From a bacterium (GTDB lineage Bacteria > Armatimonadota > Zipacnadia > Zipacnadales > Zipacnadaceae): a DNA stretch of 32,345 nt. This document shows positions 1 to 9,712 of the stretch, in pieces. The position numbers and the translations under genes are program-made. The stretch lies in assembly GCA_030602615.1 (NCBI GenBank), contig JAUVZM010000026.1, forward strand, positions 1-32,345. Direction: 5' to 3'. The stretch's first letter is position 1. Each line of letters begins with the position of its first letter. The notes beneath the pieces were generated by a model. The model was not told where the DNA came from. It searched no databases and saw only the letters and a list, made by a program, of their open reading frames with translations.

Positions 1-32
1 CACACAACCGCTGTGTTTAGGAGAGGAGTACC

Positions 33-1280
33 GTGCCGAAGATATACTTTGTTGATGTAACCAATCGCGACGGCGCGCAGACGGCGCGCATAACTATAGC
101 CAAGCTCCAGAAAACAGTGATCAACTGGTTGCTGGATGAGATGGGTGTATACCAGTCGGAGATGGGCTTTCCGCTTAGTCCCCATGAATGGGACTACATC
201 AATGCCAACATCGCCCTGACTAAAGATACCCACGAAAACGGCCCGTTGATCAAGCGGCTGCAGCTCAGCGGTTGGTCGCGGGCGCTAGCCGCCGATGTCC
301 ATCAGGCCCAGGCCCATACCGATCTGAAGCACTTCAATCTGTCCATTTCCACCTCGGAACAGATGCTGGAATGGAAGTTTCAGGGCAAGTTCACCCGCGA
401 AGATATCATTAAGATGATGGTTGATTCGGTAGTGGCAGCCAAAGAGGGCGGCGCCGCCAGCATTGGGGTCAATGCCGAAGACGCCTCGCGGACCGATATA
501 GACTTTCTCATCGAGTTTGCCCAGGCGGGTCTGGAGGCGGGAGCCGTCCGGTTCCGCTACTGCGACACGCTGGGATATGATGATCCGGTGCGCATCGCCG
601 AGCGAGTTGAACTTCTGGCCAGGGAGACCGGCATGGACATGGAGATGCACTGCCACAATGACCTGGGGCTGGCAGTAGCCAATTCCGTCAGCGGCGCGCT
701 GGCCGCTTGCGAGGCGGGAGTGGACGCTTATGTCAATACCACCGTGAATGGTATTGGTGAGCGTGCCGGCAATGCTGATCTGCTCTCGTGCATTCTCGCT
801 TTGAAACACTCAGCCAAGTGGGGTCAGAACTCCTTCTTGGACGAGAACCTCGACTTGACCAAATCCTGGCAGTTGGCCAAATATGTCAGCCAGGCGGTCG
901 GCGTGCCGCTACCAATAAACCAAGTCGGGGTCGGCGCCAACACCTTCGCTCACGAATCGGGCATTCATGCCGACGGTGCCCTCAAAGATCGGCACAACTA
1001 CGAGCTGTATGACTTTGAAGAACTGGGCCGCGGTGAGCACGAGGAGGTGCCCACCGGACGCGTGATAACTACGGGTGTCCAGGGGGGCACTGCCGGGCTG
1101 GAATATGTCTACGGCAGCCACCTGGACCTGGCCTTCCGCGACAAGGAGCACAGCCAGGAGATCCTGCGCCTGGTTCAGTACGCCAATCTGCATACTCAAG
1201 CGCCGCTGACCGACGAGGAATTGTGGCTGATATACCAGTATCCGGAGCAGGTACGCCAGATCATCAGGGCGACGCCGTGA
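33..1280 (+). CDS. HCS/IPMS-family synthase (homocitrate synthase or Re-citrate synthase-like)
   Basis: This 415-residue protein belongs to the DRE-TIM metallolyase family, which condenses acetyl-CoA with a 2-oxoacid. Visible family motifs are an N-terminal RDGAQTA segment (catalytic Arg-Asp) near residue 13, the metal-binding HCHNDLGLA segment near residue 209, GIGERAGNADL near residue 240 and GANTFAHESGIHADG near residue 303. It lacks the long C-terminal LeuA regulatory domain, so it resembles homocitrate synthase (NifV/LysS type) or the related Re-citrate synthases more than classical LeuA. The GTG start is backed by a strong AGGAGAGGAG ribosome site at 20-29. No nif or lysine genes are nearby; isocitrate and malate dehydrogenase genes lie 24-28 kb away, so a citrate-forming role is possible but unproven. 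The family is sure, the substrate is not. Confidence 0.85.
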   Translation: MPKIYFVDVTNRDGAQTARITIAKLQKTVINWLLDEMGVYQSEMGFPLSPHEWDYINANIALTKDTHENGPLIKRLQLSGWSRALAADVHQAQAHTDLKHFNLSISTSEQMLEWKFQGKFTREDIIKMMVDSVVAAKEGGAASIGVNAEDASRTDIDFLIEFAQAGLEAGAVRFRYCDTLGYDDPVRIAERVELLARETGMDMEMHCHNDLGLAVANSVSGALAACEAGVDAYVNTTVNGIGERAGNADLLSCILALKHSAKWGQNSFLDENLDLTKSWQLAKYVSQAVGVPLPINQVGVGANTFAHESGIHADGALKDRHNYELYDFEELGRGEHEEVPTGRVITTGVQGGTAGLEYVYGSHLDLAFRDKEHSQEILRLVQYANLHTQAPLTDEELWLIYQYPEQVRQIIRATP

Positions 1281-1300
1281 CGCTCAGGAGTTGACTGCCT

Positions 1301-2365
1301 ATGCGCAAAGAATCATTGTCCCTGTTGGAGCAGTTGATAGCAACACCCTCGCCGTCGGGCTTCGAGCAGCCGGTCCAGCGCGTGCTGCAGGAGGCTGTTA
1401 GCGACTGGGTGGATGAGGTGCGCACCGATCTGCACGGCAATCTTATTGCTGTCAAAAACCCCGGCGCTGAGCCCCGGGTCATGCTGGCCGGCCACTGCGA
1501 CCAGATCGGCTTTATGGTGCAGCATATCACCGACGAAGGCTTTATCAGATTCAGTGCCATCGGCGGCATCGATGTGACGCTGGTGCCTGGCTCGCGGGTC
1601 AATATCTGGGCAGAGGAGGGCCCGGTGGTGGGTGTAATCGGTAAGAAGCCGATACACTTGCTGGAGCCGGAGGAGCGCAAGAAACCAGAGGTGAAGATCA
1701 ACAAGCTCTGGATTGACATTGCCGCCGAGGACCGGGATAAGGCGCTCGAGCGCGTGCAGATAGGCGACGCGATCACTTTCGACCTGCGGATGGAGCGGCT
1801 CTCTGACGATCTGGTAACAGCACCGGCCTTCGATGACAAGGCAGGTGCCTTCGTAGTCATGGATGTGCTGCGCATCTTGCGCCGGCGCAAGATAGACTGC
1901 TCGCTGCATAGCGTTTCGACTGTCCAGGAAGAGCTGGGGCTGCGGGGGGCGCAGACGAGCGCGTTCGGCATTGATCCCTTGGTGGGAATTGCCATTGACG
2001 TCACCCATGCCAGTGACTATCCGGAGGCTGACAAGTCAAAGACGGGCGAGATTAAGCTCGGAGAAGGGCCAGTCATCGCCAAGGGTGCCAACATCAACCC
2101 GATGGTTCTTAAGCTGCTCGTAGAAGCCGCCGAGGGTAACGACATTCCCTATCAGCTTGAGGCAGCGCCCCGGGCTACCGGCACCGACGCCAATGTCATT
2201 CAGATAACCCGCTGTGGCGTGGCCGCCGGGCTGATAAGTATTCCGAACCGATATATGCACACCCAGGTGGAAGTAGTCTCGCTGGCGGATCTGGAAAACA
2301 CGGCTCGCCTCCTGGCCGAGACAGTAGCGCGTATTGACCAGACTATTGACTTCACCCCCAGATAA
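1301..2365 (+). CDS. M42 family metallo-aminopeptidase
   Basis: The product is a cytoplasmic di-metal aminopeptidase of the M42 group (glutamyl aminopeptidase, deblocking aminopeptidase or tetrahedral TET type; often misnamed endoglucanase). At 354 residues it has normal family length. The full ligand set is visible: H65 and D67 in GHCDQIG, D178 in the DDKAGAF bridge motif, the general base and ligand pair E210-E211 in VQEELGLRG, D233 in AIDVTHA, and H320 in MHTQVE. These bind two zinc or cobalt ions and the protein probably forms a dodecamer that trims peptides. The ATG lies 20 bases after the preceding stop with CAGGAG at 1285-1290, so the two genes are probably co-transcribed. Nothing is missing or truncated. 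Confidence 0.93.
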   Translation: MRKESLSLLEQLIATPSPSGFEQPVQRVLQEAVSDWVDEVRTDLHGNLIAVKNPGAEPRVMLAGHCDQIGFMVQHITDEGFIRFSAIGGIDVTLVPGSRVNIWAEEGPVVGVIGKKPIHLLEPEERKKPEVKINKLWIDIAAEDRDKALERVQIGDAITFDLRMERLSDDLVTAPAFDDKAGAFVVMDVLRILRRRKIDCSLHSVSTVQEELGLRGAQTSAFGIDPLVGIAIDVTHASDYPEADKSKTGEIKLGEGPVIAKGANINPMVLKLLVEAAEGNDIPYQLEAAPRATGTDANVIQITRCGVAAGLISIPNRYMHTQVEVVSLADLENTARLLAETVARIDQTIDFTPR

Positions 2366-2385
2366 TGCCCCGTTGTTGTCATCTT

Positions 2386-2408
2386 CCTGAATGAAACTCA
2401 GGTTCTTT
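2386..2408 (+). terminator. Weak hairpin between M42 peptidase and glmS
   Basis: CCTGA (2386-2390) can pair with TCAGG (2398-2402) around a seven-base loop, followed by TTCTTT. The stem is only five base pairs, so this is at best a weak or partial terminator. Confidence 0.25.
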
Positions 2409-2467
2409 GGGCATTGATACCTCGGTAGTTACGCTGAGACATATAGAAACAGTAAGGAGCATACACA

Positions 2468-4297
<1,830 letters not shown>

Positions 4298-4339
4298 GAG
4301 AGCGCAGCGACAAGTTGATTCAATGCATGAACGCTGCCT

Positions 4340-4361
4340 CAGCAGCAACCAAATGCTGCTG
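4340..4361. terminator. Hairpin between convergent glmS and TPR gene
   Basis: CAGCAGC (4340-4346) pairs perfectly with GCTGCTG (4355-4361) around an eight-base loop. It lies in the 145-base gap between two convergent genes, where a shared terminator would be expected, but no T-run follows on either strand. Confidence 0.3.
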
Positions 4362-4442
4362 GCTGACCGCCCCGCCCGAGAGCGTCACCGTCCGCAGCCG
4401 ATTCTCATACGTCCAGGTGGTCACATCCGGCCATCAGGCGAG

Positions 4443-5567
4443 CTACTCGGGCCACTCCGGCACCTTTGCATCGCTCACGTACAACTCAGTGTGGCCCAGG
4501 ACAAACTCACGTATTTCTTCTGTGAATTGCTCGGGGCCGACTTCGTCAAAGCGTTCCAGGCGAGGCTTGACGTATTGGGCAATGTCTGGTGCTACGTTAA
4601 GGTAATGTTTCTTGGCCTCGTCTATGTTCCCCTCCGCAGCCAGCAGATCGGCCAAGCGTAGCTCATCAGGCGGCCGATGCACCATCTCTTGAGACCAGGA
4701 TAGCCAGTGTCTGGCTTCTCCAATCTCCCCTTGGAGAATGTTGGCATCCGCCAGGAGGCGACTGTATTCCGCTTGTACAGCGATCTCAACGCCCAGCACT
4801 TCCTGGGCCGACTTCACATGGGGCATTATGTTTCGCAAGGCAAGTAGCGTGTTTTGCAGCTGCTCTGCGGTCTTGGCATACCAATCCACCTCGCGCCACA
4901 TTTGACTATTTCGCTTCTTCCAATACGGTTCTGCTTGAAGCAGCACCTCTTCAGCTTGAGCTGGCTCCCCTCGCTCCAGCAGATGCTTGGCGTAGAATAG
5001 CCGGATTGTGTCATTTGCAGGATCTGCCTTCAAGGCCGACTTAGCCTCTTGCATCGCCGCAGCTTCATTACCTGAGTCGCGCAGGACCATTACCAGACAC
5101 CGACGGATATCAGGATAATCCGGGTCCAGATTGCTGGCTTGTTTTAAGAGGTCAAATGCCCGTTCGTAGTCCTCACTTGTCCACAATACCTGAGCGACAT
5201 AGACCAACGTCTTGGCATCGTTGCTACTGGACGCCAGCTCGGCAGCCTGTCGCAGGTGTTGCTTTGCTTCGCTGTCTCTGCCCAGTCCCGCCAACGCAAT
5301 ATAGGCGCGCACGTGTGCACCAACATCTTCGGCATCTTCTTCCAGGCGCAGCAACGCCTGATCTAGCTGCGGTTGTAGGATTTCTAAGCTCAACTGGGCA
5401 GCCCATTCTTTCCGCCACCGACTAAGGGGATCGTCTGTATGCAACGAGGAATCGGCCCTGTGACTTTCGACTGCCGATGGTCGGTTCTGACACCCTCCAC
5501 CCATAGCAGCAACGAGCAGGCACGCTATCACCGCAAGGTTCATACCGGGTCTGCTGATGACTCTCAT
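4443..5567 (-). CDS. TPR-repeat lipoprotein
   Basis: This 374-residue protein starts with a basic n-region and a hydrophobic stretch (about residues 9-24) ending in MGGGC, a plausible lipobox placing the acylated cysteine near residue 26. The rest is alpha-helical with several tetratricopeptide repeats, clearest between about residues 80 and 210, where the units carry the usual small-residue and A/Y spacing. TPR lipoproteins act as scaffolds in the periplasm or on the inner leaflet of the outer membrane; no specific partner can be named. GGAG lies about eight bases before the ATG. It lies downstream of the LptD-like gene on the same strand with a 196-base gap, so the two could be co-transcribed in part. 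The substrate or partner is unknown. Confidence 0.75.
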   Translation of the reverse strand: MRVISRPGMNLAVIACLLVAAMGGGCQNRPSAVESHRADSSLHTDDPLSRWRKEWAAQLSLEILQPQLDQALLRLEEDAEDVGAHVRAYIALAGLGRDSEAKQHLRQAAELASSSNDAKTLVYVAQVLWTSEDYERAFDLLKQASNLDPDYPDIRRCLVMVLRDSGNEAAAMQEAKSALKADPANDTIRLFYAKHLLERGEPAQAEEVLLQAEPYWKKRNSQMWREVDWYAKTAEQLQNTLLALRNIMPHVKSAQEVLGVEIAVQAEYSRLLADANILQGEIGEARHWLSWSQEMVHRPPDELRLADLLAAEGNIDEAKKHYLNVAPDIAQYVKPRLERFDEVGPEQFTEEIREFVLGHTELYVSDAKVPEWPE

Positions 5568-5709
5568 AGCTCACACTCCGTAGGTTTCATTGGTCTGGGA
5601 AGGTCCTGGCACCTGGGATGAAGCTCACCGGGTGGCGGCGGCTCGGGTATTTCATCCAGAGGCACGCACTTGCGATCGGTGTGAGTGGCCCCGGAATGGG
5701 CGCAACTAT

Positions 5710-5735
5710 AGGAGGCCGCCATTCGTCTGCCTCCT
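5710..5735 (-). terminator. Hairpin downstream of the LptD-like gene
   Basis: AGGAGGC (5710-5716) pairs with GCCTCCT (5729-5735) around a twelve-base loop, just after the LptD-like stop codon on the minus strand. No good T-run follows, so the terminator role is tentative. The rest of the 196-base gap shows nothing clear. Confidence 0.3.
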
Positions 5736-5763
5736 CTGGCCAGCGCCGCAAGCCCTACTACTC

Positions 5764-7311
5764 CTATTCTTGGGCCCCCAGCTCCCGCTGCATTTCGTCG
5801 AACAGATCGTTGAGCGGGTGGCTCTGCTCATACGGCTCGGTGTCACCCGTCAGGCCGTTGATGTAAATGCCAACGCTGAGGCTGTTGCCAATGAACCGGT
5901 AGCGCAGTGCCCAGGTCAGCGCGTGCGCGCGGCGGCGCAGCTCCACCTCGTAGTCACGCAGCTTGCCGCTGCCCGCGTCGTAGCGACCGTTGGCCCGCAC
6001 CGACCACTTCGGTGACATCCTCAGATCAATATCAGGTCGCAATTCAGTGCGTACCTCAACTCTATCGTAGAGGAAGGGCGTCCGCCCGCCGGTGATATGG
6101 TGAGTCAAGCTCAATGACCCCTTGAGGTCATGGCTGATTCGGCGGCTTGCTCCTGCCGTCAGAGCTATATCCCGGTAGTCGTCACCGGTGCTGTAAAAGC
6201 TTTGTCGTCCGGCCAACGAATACCACTGGTTCTTCTCTGCATCTGCCGGGCTGCTGCGCGAGTCATACCGCAGTCCTAGCTGCAGGCTCTGCTCGTGCAC
6301 GGTGGGACGAGGGCTGGGATCATCGTCATCTTCCTTCAGGTCTTCGATGACGTTGGCCAAAGTCACGGATCCAGCCCAGCCGCTCTCCTGGTCGGGATCC
6401 GCAGAAAACTTCGTGTATTGCAGTTGGGGCCGGCGGTCCAGGATGAGGTGGTCGCCCAGTTCGGTGTAGCAGTCTTCGGTTTGGGAGGCTATGCCCTCAG
6501 CCAGCCAGTCAGCGCCGGTATAGACATTTTGCGAAAGCCCGCGGATGCCGCGGCTTTGCGTCAATTTGATGGTCAGGCTACTTTGCAGGTCTGCCTGTGG
6601 GCCAGAGAAGTTGAACCGGTATGGCAGGAAGAGTTTGTCCCGGCTGGAATAGCTGGGGACGGGGATAAGTGAGGGTGCCTCTTTTGCTTCGCCGCCGACC
6701 GTGAAGGAGAAGCTGGGCACCAGCGGGATGCGCACTCCGTAAAGTTCAACCGCTGCCCCCTTGATCTTGAAGCGATTGGCAGCGGGGTAATACTCAATGC
6801 GCCTGGCGGTCAGGCTGTATTCCGGGGTTCGGCGGTCGGAGGTAGTTATCTTCCCGCGCAGGACATAGACCACCTCGCCGCGGCGGCCAATCTCCTCGCC
6901 AAAGGCATACCCCAGCAGCGAGCCGGATTGCTCTGGGCTTAGGTCAACTGCTGCCTGGGCCTCTTTGAGGGAAAACTCGTCAGTCTCGGCGTTAAACGAA
7001 AGGTAACTGCCGGTCAATACCCCCTGGGGAGTGCCGACCGTCACCCCTTCCTGAGCGGTCAGCTTGCCTGACTTAAGCGAACCGGCTACCTGTCCGGCGC
7101 GGATTAGCACGGTTTGCTCGGGTCGGCCCTCCACCTGGAGGCGAATCTGCACGCCCTGGTCAGCTTCGAATAGTTGGCGATCCCACTGGTACCGCAGGAC
7201 TCCTTCTCCGGCATCTACGGTCACTATCAAGCGGGAAGCAGCAGCTTCTTCCGCGCAGGCGCTGCTGGCAGCTACAGCCAGAATTGTGAAGATAACTAGC
7301 GCTTGACGCAT
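5764..7311 (-). CDS. LptD/OstA-like outer-membrane beta-barrel protein
   Basis: The 515-residue product begins with a signal peptide (hydrophobic residues about 4-18, probable cleavage after SACA). The next roughly 200 residues have the short repeating beta-strand pattern of the OstA/LptA fold, for instance LRGKITTSDRR and SLTARRIEYYPAANRFKIKG. The segment VELYGVRIPLVPSFSFTVG then resembles the LptD turn into the barrel, and the remainder alternates polar and hydrophobic residues as in a transmembrane barrel. Family members deliver lipopolysaccharide to the outer leaflet. It is shorter than the roughly 780 residues of E. coli LptD, chiefly in the barrel, and lacks an obvious C-terminal aromatic residue. 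It implies a diderm cell. It has a strong promoter of its own. The fold call is good; true LPS transport is inferred. Confidence 0.68.
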   Translation of the reverse strand: MRQALVIFTILAVAASSACAEEAAASRLIVTVDAGEGVLRYQWDRQLFEADQGVQIRLQVEGRPEQTVLIRAGQVAGSLKSGKLTAQEGVTVGTPQGVLTGSYLSFNAETDEFSLKEAQAAVDLSPEQSGSLLGYAFGEEIGRRGEVVYVLRGKITTSDRRTPEYSLTARRIEYYPAANRFKIKGAAVELYGVRIPLVPSFSFTVGGEAKEAPSLIPVPSYSSRDKLFLPYRFNFSGPQADLQSSLTIKLTQSRGIRGLSQNVYTGADWLAEGIASQTEDCYTELGDHLILDRRPQLQYTKFSADPDQESGWAGSVTLANVIEDLKEDDDDPSPRPTVHEQSLQLGLRYDSRSSPADAEKNQWYSLAGRQSFYSTGDDYRDIALTAGASRRISHDLKGSLSLTHHITGGRTPFLYDRVEVRTELRPDIDLRMSPKWSVRANGRYDAGSGKLRDYEVELRRRAHALTWALRYRFIGNSLSVGIYINGLTGDTEPYEQSHPLNDLFDEMQRELGAQE

Positions 7312-7369
7312 AAGGCCTCGCAGCCATTGGCAGGGGACTGATTGGTGACGATAAGATCAACTGGTGGCG

Positions 7370-7399
7370 ATTATAGCACACGCTGGAGGATGCTGACAA
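7370..7399 (-). promoter_or_regulatory. Sigma70 promoter of the LptD-like gene
   Basis: Read on the minus strand, TTGTCA (7399-7394) is followed after 18 bases by TATAAT (7375-7370), which is also preceded by TGC, an extended -10. Transcription should start near 7363, giving a leader of about 50 bases before the start codon at 7311. Confidence 0.75.
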
Positions 7400-7495
7400 C
7401 GAGGATGATGCGTAAAGAACCTGTGCGGGCGCGCCATAATGGGCATTCGGACATTGGTTATGGCGCAGTCACTGGCAGGCGGCTAAGAAGCCCAG

Positions 7496-7741
7496 CTATC
7501 CGAAGCGGTAGTCTGCCACAACATCTTTTACGCCTTTCATGCCTTCGATAGCCTCGACTACTTTGTTCATTTGCCTCTCCAGATCCACGCCGCGTCCAGC
7601 CGGGCCTCGGATTTCGCTGACCACACCATCCAGGTAGATGACCTCGTTTATACACAGCACGCGCAGCAGAGTGTTATCAACGGGGTGCTTGGAGATCTCC
7701 CGTTCGACTAATCGCCGTAGTCTCTTGTCTTCCAGGGGCAT
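7496..7741 (-). CDS. Small BON-domain-like protein
   Basis: This 81-residue protein has the alternating helix-strand pattern of a single BON (bacterial OsmY and nodulation) domain: a first helix (RLRRLVEREI), the strand-turn segment LRVLCINEVIYLDGVV, a second helix ending in VVEAIEGM, and a final KGVKDVVADYRF strand, which is the usual end of a BON domain. BON domains bind phospholipid or envelope surfaces. There is no signal peptide in this start, so it may be cytoplasmic. The ATG is preceded by GGAGG nine bases upstream, which supports the start. It lies between the metallophosphoesterase and the LptD-like gene on the same strand and has a likely -10 box upstream. The role is unknown. Confidence 0.7.
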   Translation of the reverse strand: MPLEDKRLRRLVEREISKHPVDNTLLRVLCINEVIYLDGVVSEIRGPAGRGVDLERQMNKVVEAIEGMKGVKDVVADYRFG

Positions 7742-7785
7742 ACCTACCTGCCTCCGCTCAATCAGTTGCCAGCATTAGCATTCTT

Positions 7786-7791
7786 ATTATA
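7786..7791 (-). promoter_or_regulatory. Probable -10 box upstream of the BON gene
   Basis: On the minus strand TATAAT (7791-7786) lies 45 bases before the start codon. Candidate -35 boxes such as TTGTTG 18 bases further upstream match only in the TTG, so the promoter is probable but not certain. Confidence 0.45.
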
Positions 7792-7844
7792 CCCCAACTT
7801 AGCAAGAAGCAACAACGCGGGGCGAAATCCGTTGCCGGCCCTCA

Positions 7845-8579
7845 TCACCGGCCCTGGCTCAAGCGCAGTGACATGCTGGGGGGTAGGCCAGCGTCAATCA
7901 TCTTCTGCTGGGCCGCCGCGATATCGTAGTCCACCCGGCGCAGCTCGATCTGGCCGCTTTCCTCATCGTAGATGGCATAGGCAGCCTGAGGATTGCCATC
8001 ACGAGGCTGGCCGACCGCCCCGGGATTTATCAGGTATTTACATCCCACCTCCACTGAGCAAGTCCCGCCTGCCGCCGATGGCCAATGCTCAGGAAGCTCA
8101 CCGGCTTCACGCTGCACGAAATATTCGGTGCTGTGAGTATGACCAAAGAAGCCTACGGTACCCGCCATCACCTGGAGGCTGGGCAGCGCTTCCTGCGGCG
8201 AGGTAATATAGAAGTTAGGGTCGGGTATTGCCCCGTGGCAGATCGTGATGTTATCAACCTGGGCGGTTTCCTCCAAAGCCTCGAGAAAAGCACGATTCTC
8301 GGCAGTCAATTGAGCGCGCGTCCACACCAGACAGGCTCGCGCTGCTGCATTGAACCATTGCTCAAAGTCAGGCTGCAGGACGCCCTGTTCGTGGTTGCCG
8401 CGGATGCATATGACGTCCAGCTCCTGCACGGCCTGGCCGCATTCGTTGGGCTGCGCCCCATAGCCGACAATGTCACCCAAACAGAGGTATCTGTCGATGT
8501 CGGCTTCTACCAGCTCTGCCAAAACCCGCTGCAGGGCCGGCAGATTACTGTGAATATCAGAGATGATTGCGTAGCGCAT
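7845..8579 (-). CDS. Calcineurin-like metallophosphoesterase (YfcE/MJ0936 type)
   Basis: The protein is a compact binuclear metallophosphoesterase, about 244 residues from the chosen ATG. The metal-binding blocks occur in order: D8-I-H10 in ISDIHSN at the start, GDIVGYGAQP, IRGNHEQG, ICHGA and FGHTHSTE, followed by the family end motif LINPGAVGQPRDGNP. Homologues hydrolyse phosphodiesters or phosphomonoesters of unsettled physiological substrate. A longer reading from a GTG at 8627 adds 16 residues, but the family normally begins directly with the first strand and its SDIHSN motif, so 8579 is preferred; neither start has a clear ribosome site. The gene is transcribed away from the PEP-CTERM gene. 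Confidence 0.85.
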   Translation of the reverse strand: MRYAIISDIHSNLPALQRVLAELVEADIDRYLCLGDIVGYGAQPNECGQAVQELDVICIRGNHEQGVLQPDFEQWFNAAARACLVWTRAQLTAENRAFLEALEETAQVDNITICHGAIPDPNFYITSPQEALPSLQVMAGTVGFFGHTHSTEYFVQREAGELPEHWPSAAGGTCSVEVGCKYLINPGAVGQPRDGNPQAAYAIYDEESGQIELRRVDYDIAAAQQKMIDAGLPPSMSLRLSQGR

Positions 8580-8794
8580 AGCTGGATCTGTCGAACGGTA
8601 TTGTCTGTGTATTGGAATGGTACTCACGCCTGGTCACAAGGCTGGTTCTCGATCGGGCCAATATTCCCTCCCGGCTCTGCGATGAAGGTCATAACAGGCC
8701 CGCCGGAGAAGTGAATAGTGCTGTTCGCCCGAGGGGTGCATCAAGTCATTCAGTGCTCTGTCAGAGACCAATAAAAAAAGATTTCAAGAAGCCC

Positions 8795-8823
8795 TTGACA
8801 GGAAAGGTTGCTTGTGATATAAT
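8795..8823 (+). promoter_or_regulatory. Perfect sigma70 consensus promoter with A-rich upstream element
   Basis: TTGACA (8795-8800), a 17-base spacer and TATAAT (8818-8823) match the housekeeping consensus at all twelve positions and at the best spacing. An A-rich stretch (AATAAAAAAAG, 8770-8780) sits where an UP element would be. Transcription should start near 8830, giving a leader of about 68 bases. Confidence 0.9.
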
Positions 8824-8882
8824 CGACAACGATTGTAGGATTGCCAATAGGTAAGGCCAGTCCTACTCCCTCCGACCGATAT

Positions 8883-8892
8883 GGGAGGAAGG
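8883..8892 (+). promoter_or_regulatory. Ribosome site deciding the PEP-CTERM start
   Basis: GGGAGGAAGG lies five bases before the ATG at 8898 and fixes the start there, directly ahead of the signal peptide. CTCCC at 8866-8870 could pair with its GGGAG part and mask it. Confidence 0.8.
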
Positions 8893-8897
8893 TTGCT

Positions 8898-9482
8898 ATG
8901 TCAAGATATGTAGTAGTGCTGAGTGTGATATGTTGCCTCCTGTTTGCTACAGGTGCATTTGCCGACGTTACGGTGGTTCCCAGCTATAGCGCAGCCACTG
9001 ACACTTGGAACTACCAGGTGATCATGGGGGCGGCGGCCGAGCTGCAGACTTTCCAGATATACCTGGATCCTAATATGGAGTACAGCTATCTTACCGGCAT
9101 CGACAACGACGCCGTGGGCGACAACGACTGGACCAACCCCGGCAGCCTCAGCTCGGGAACTACTGGTTGGCCTAACCTAATGTATCTAGAATGGGTCCGT
9201 CCGGGCGGGAATACGGCCACAACCATAGACTTCTACTTCAGCGACAAAGTTGACGATATGGATCTGGTGAATCACCCCGGGGCCCTACTGTTGACTGATC
9301 CCGGTAATGAGTATGCTTACTCGACCGGGTGGCAGCATGGAATGACATCAGTCTGGACTTACACTTCGCTGGGCGATGGTTACGTGGTCCATAATGCCAT
9401 CACCCCGGAGCCGGGTACCATAGCGTTGCTGGGCCTTGGTGTGCTGGGGCTGGCGGCACGATTGCGGCGCCGGGTGACGTGA
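8898..9482 (+). CDS. PEP-CTERM sorting-domain protein
   Basis: The 194-residue protein has an N-terminal signal peptide (hydrophobic residues about 4-16, probable cleavage after GAFA), a central beta-rich domain, and a C-terminal PEP-CTERM tag: a Pro-Glu-Pro motif in TPEPGTIA, a hydrophobic helix rich in Leu and Gly, and a basic tail ending RLRRRVT. Proteins with this tag are normally cut and anchored or exported by an exosortase; none is encoded in the window. The central domain has no recognisable catalytic motif and looks like a secreted structural or extracellular-matrix protein. The gene stands alone between a perfect promoter and an intrinsic terminator, which suggests strong expression. 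Function beyond sorting is unknown. Confidence 0.85.
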   Translation: MSRYVVVLSVICCLLFATGAFADVTVVPSYSAATDTWNYQVIMGAAAELQTFQIYLDPNMEYSYLTGIDNDAVGDNDWTNPGSLSSGTTGWPNLMYLEWVRPGGNTATTIDFYFSDKVDDMDLVNHPGALLLTDPGNEYAYSTGWQHGMTSVWTYTSLGDGYVVHNAITPEPGTIALLGLGVLGLAARLRRRVT

Positions 9483-9518
9483 ACAGACCCTCGACCAGAT
9501 GAATATGGGCATGTCGTC

Positions 9519-9548
9519 GGCCGGGCTATGTGAGTAGCCCGGCTTTTT
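9519..9548 (+). terminator. Intrinsic terminator of the PEP-CTERM gene
   Basis: GCCGGGCTA (9520-9528) pairs perfectly with TAGCCCGGC (9535-9543) around a six-base loop and is followed by TTTTT (9544-9548). It lies 37 bases after the stop codon. Confidence 0.93.
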
Positions 9549-9712
9549 GCTCTTAGGATTGGCGGGAAGGCCACCGAGCCTGCTAAACCAATTGACATAG
9601 AGAGGAGGCGAGTTGCTCTCCGACGTAGAACATCCAGATGGAACTGTGTGTAGTTGTCCGGGTAATTGGGTAGAATTAGTTTTGGCAGAAGTGGCCACAA
9701 GGGGGACAATAA

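Larger units (their letters stand above)
8580..8897. other. Divergent intergenic region
   Basis: This 318-base gap separates the metallophosphoesterase from the PEP-CTERM gene. It holds the A-rich tract at 8770-8788, the consensus promoter at 8795-8823 and the PEP-CTERM leader. I see no clear promoter for the minus-strand gene and no additional gene. Confidence 0.6.

Noticed and set aside
2366-2467. glmS ribozyme upstream of glmS
   Set aside because: The gap is only 102 bases and no ribozyme core is visible; the known element needs more sequence.
9654-9676. TTGTCC ... TAGAAT promoter ahead of the pseudopilin gene
   Set aside because: The spacer is only 11 bases.
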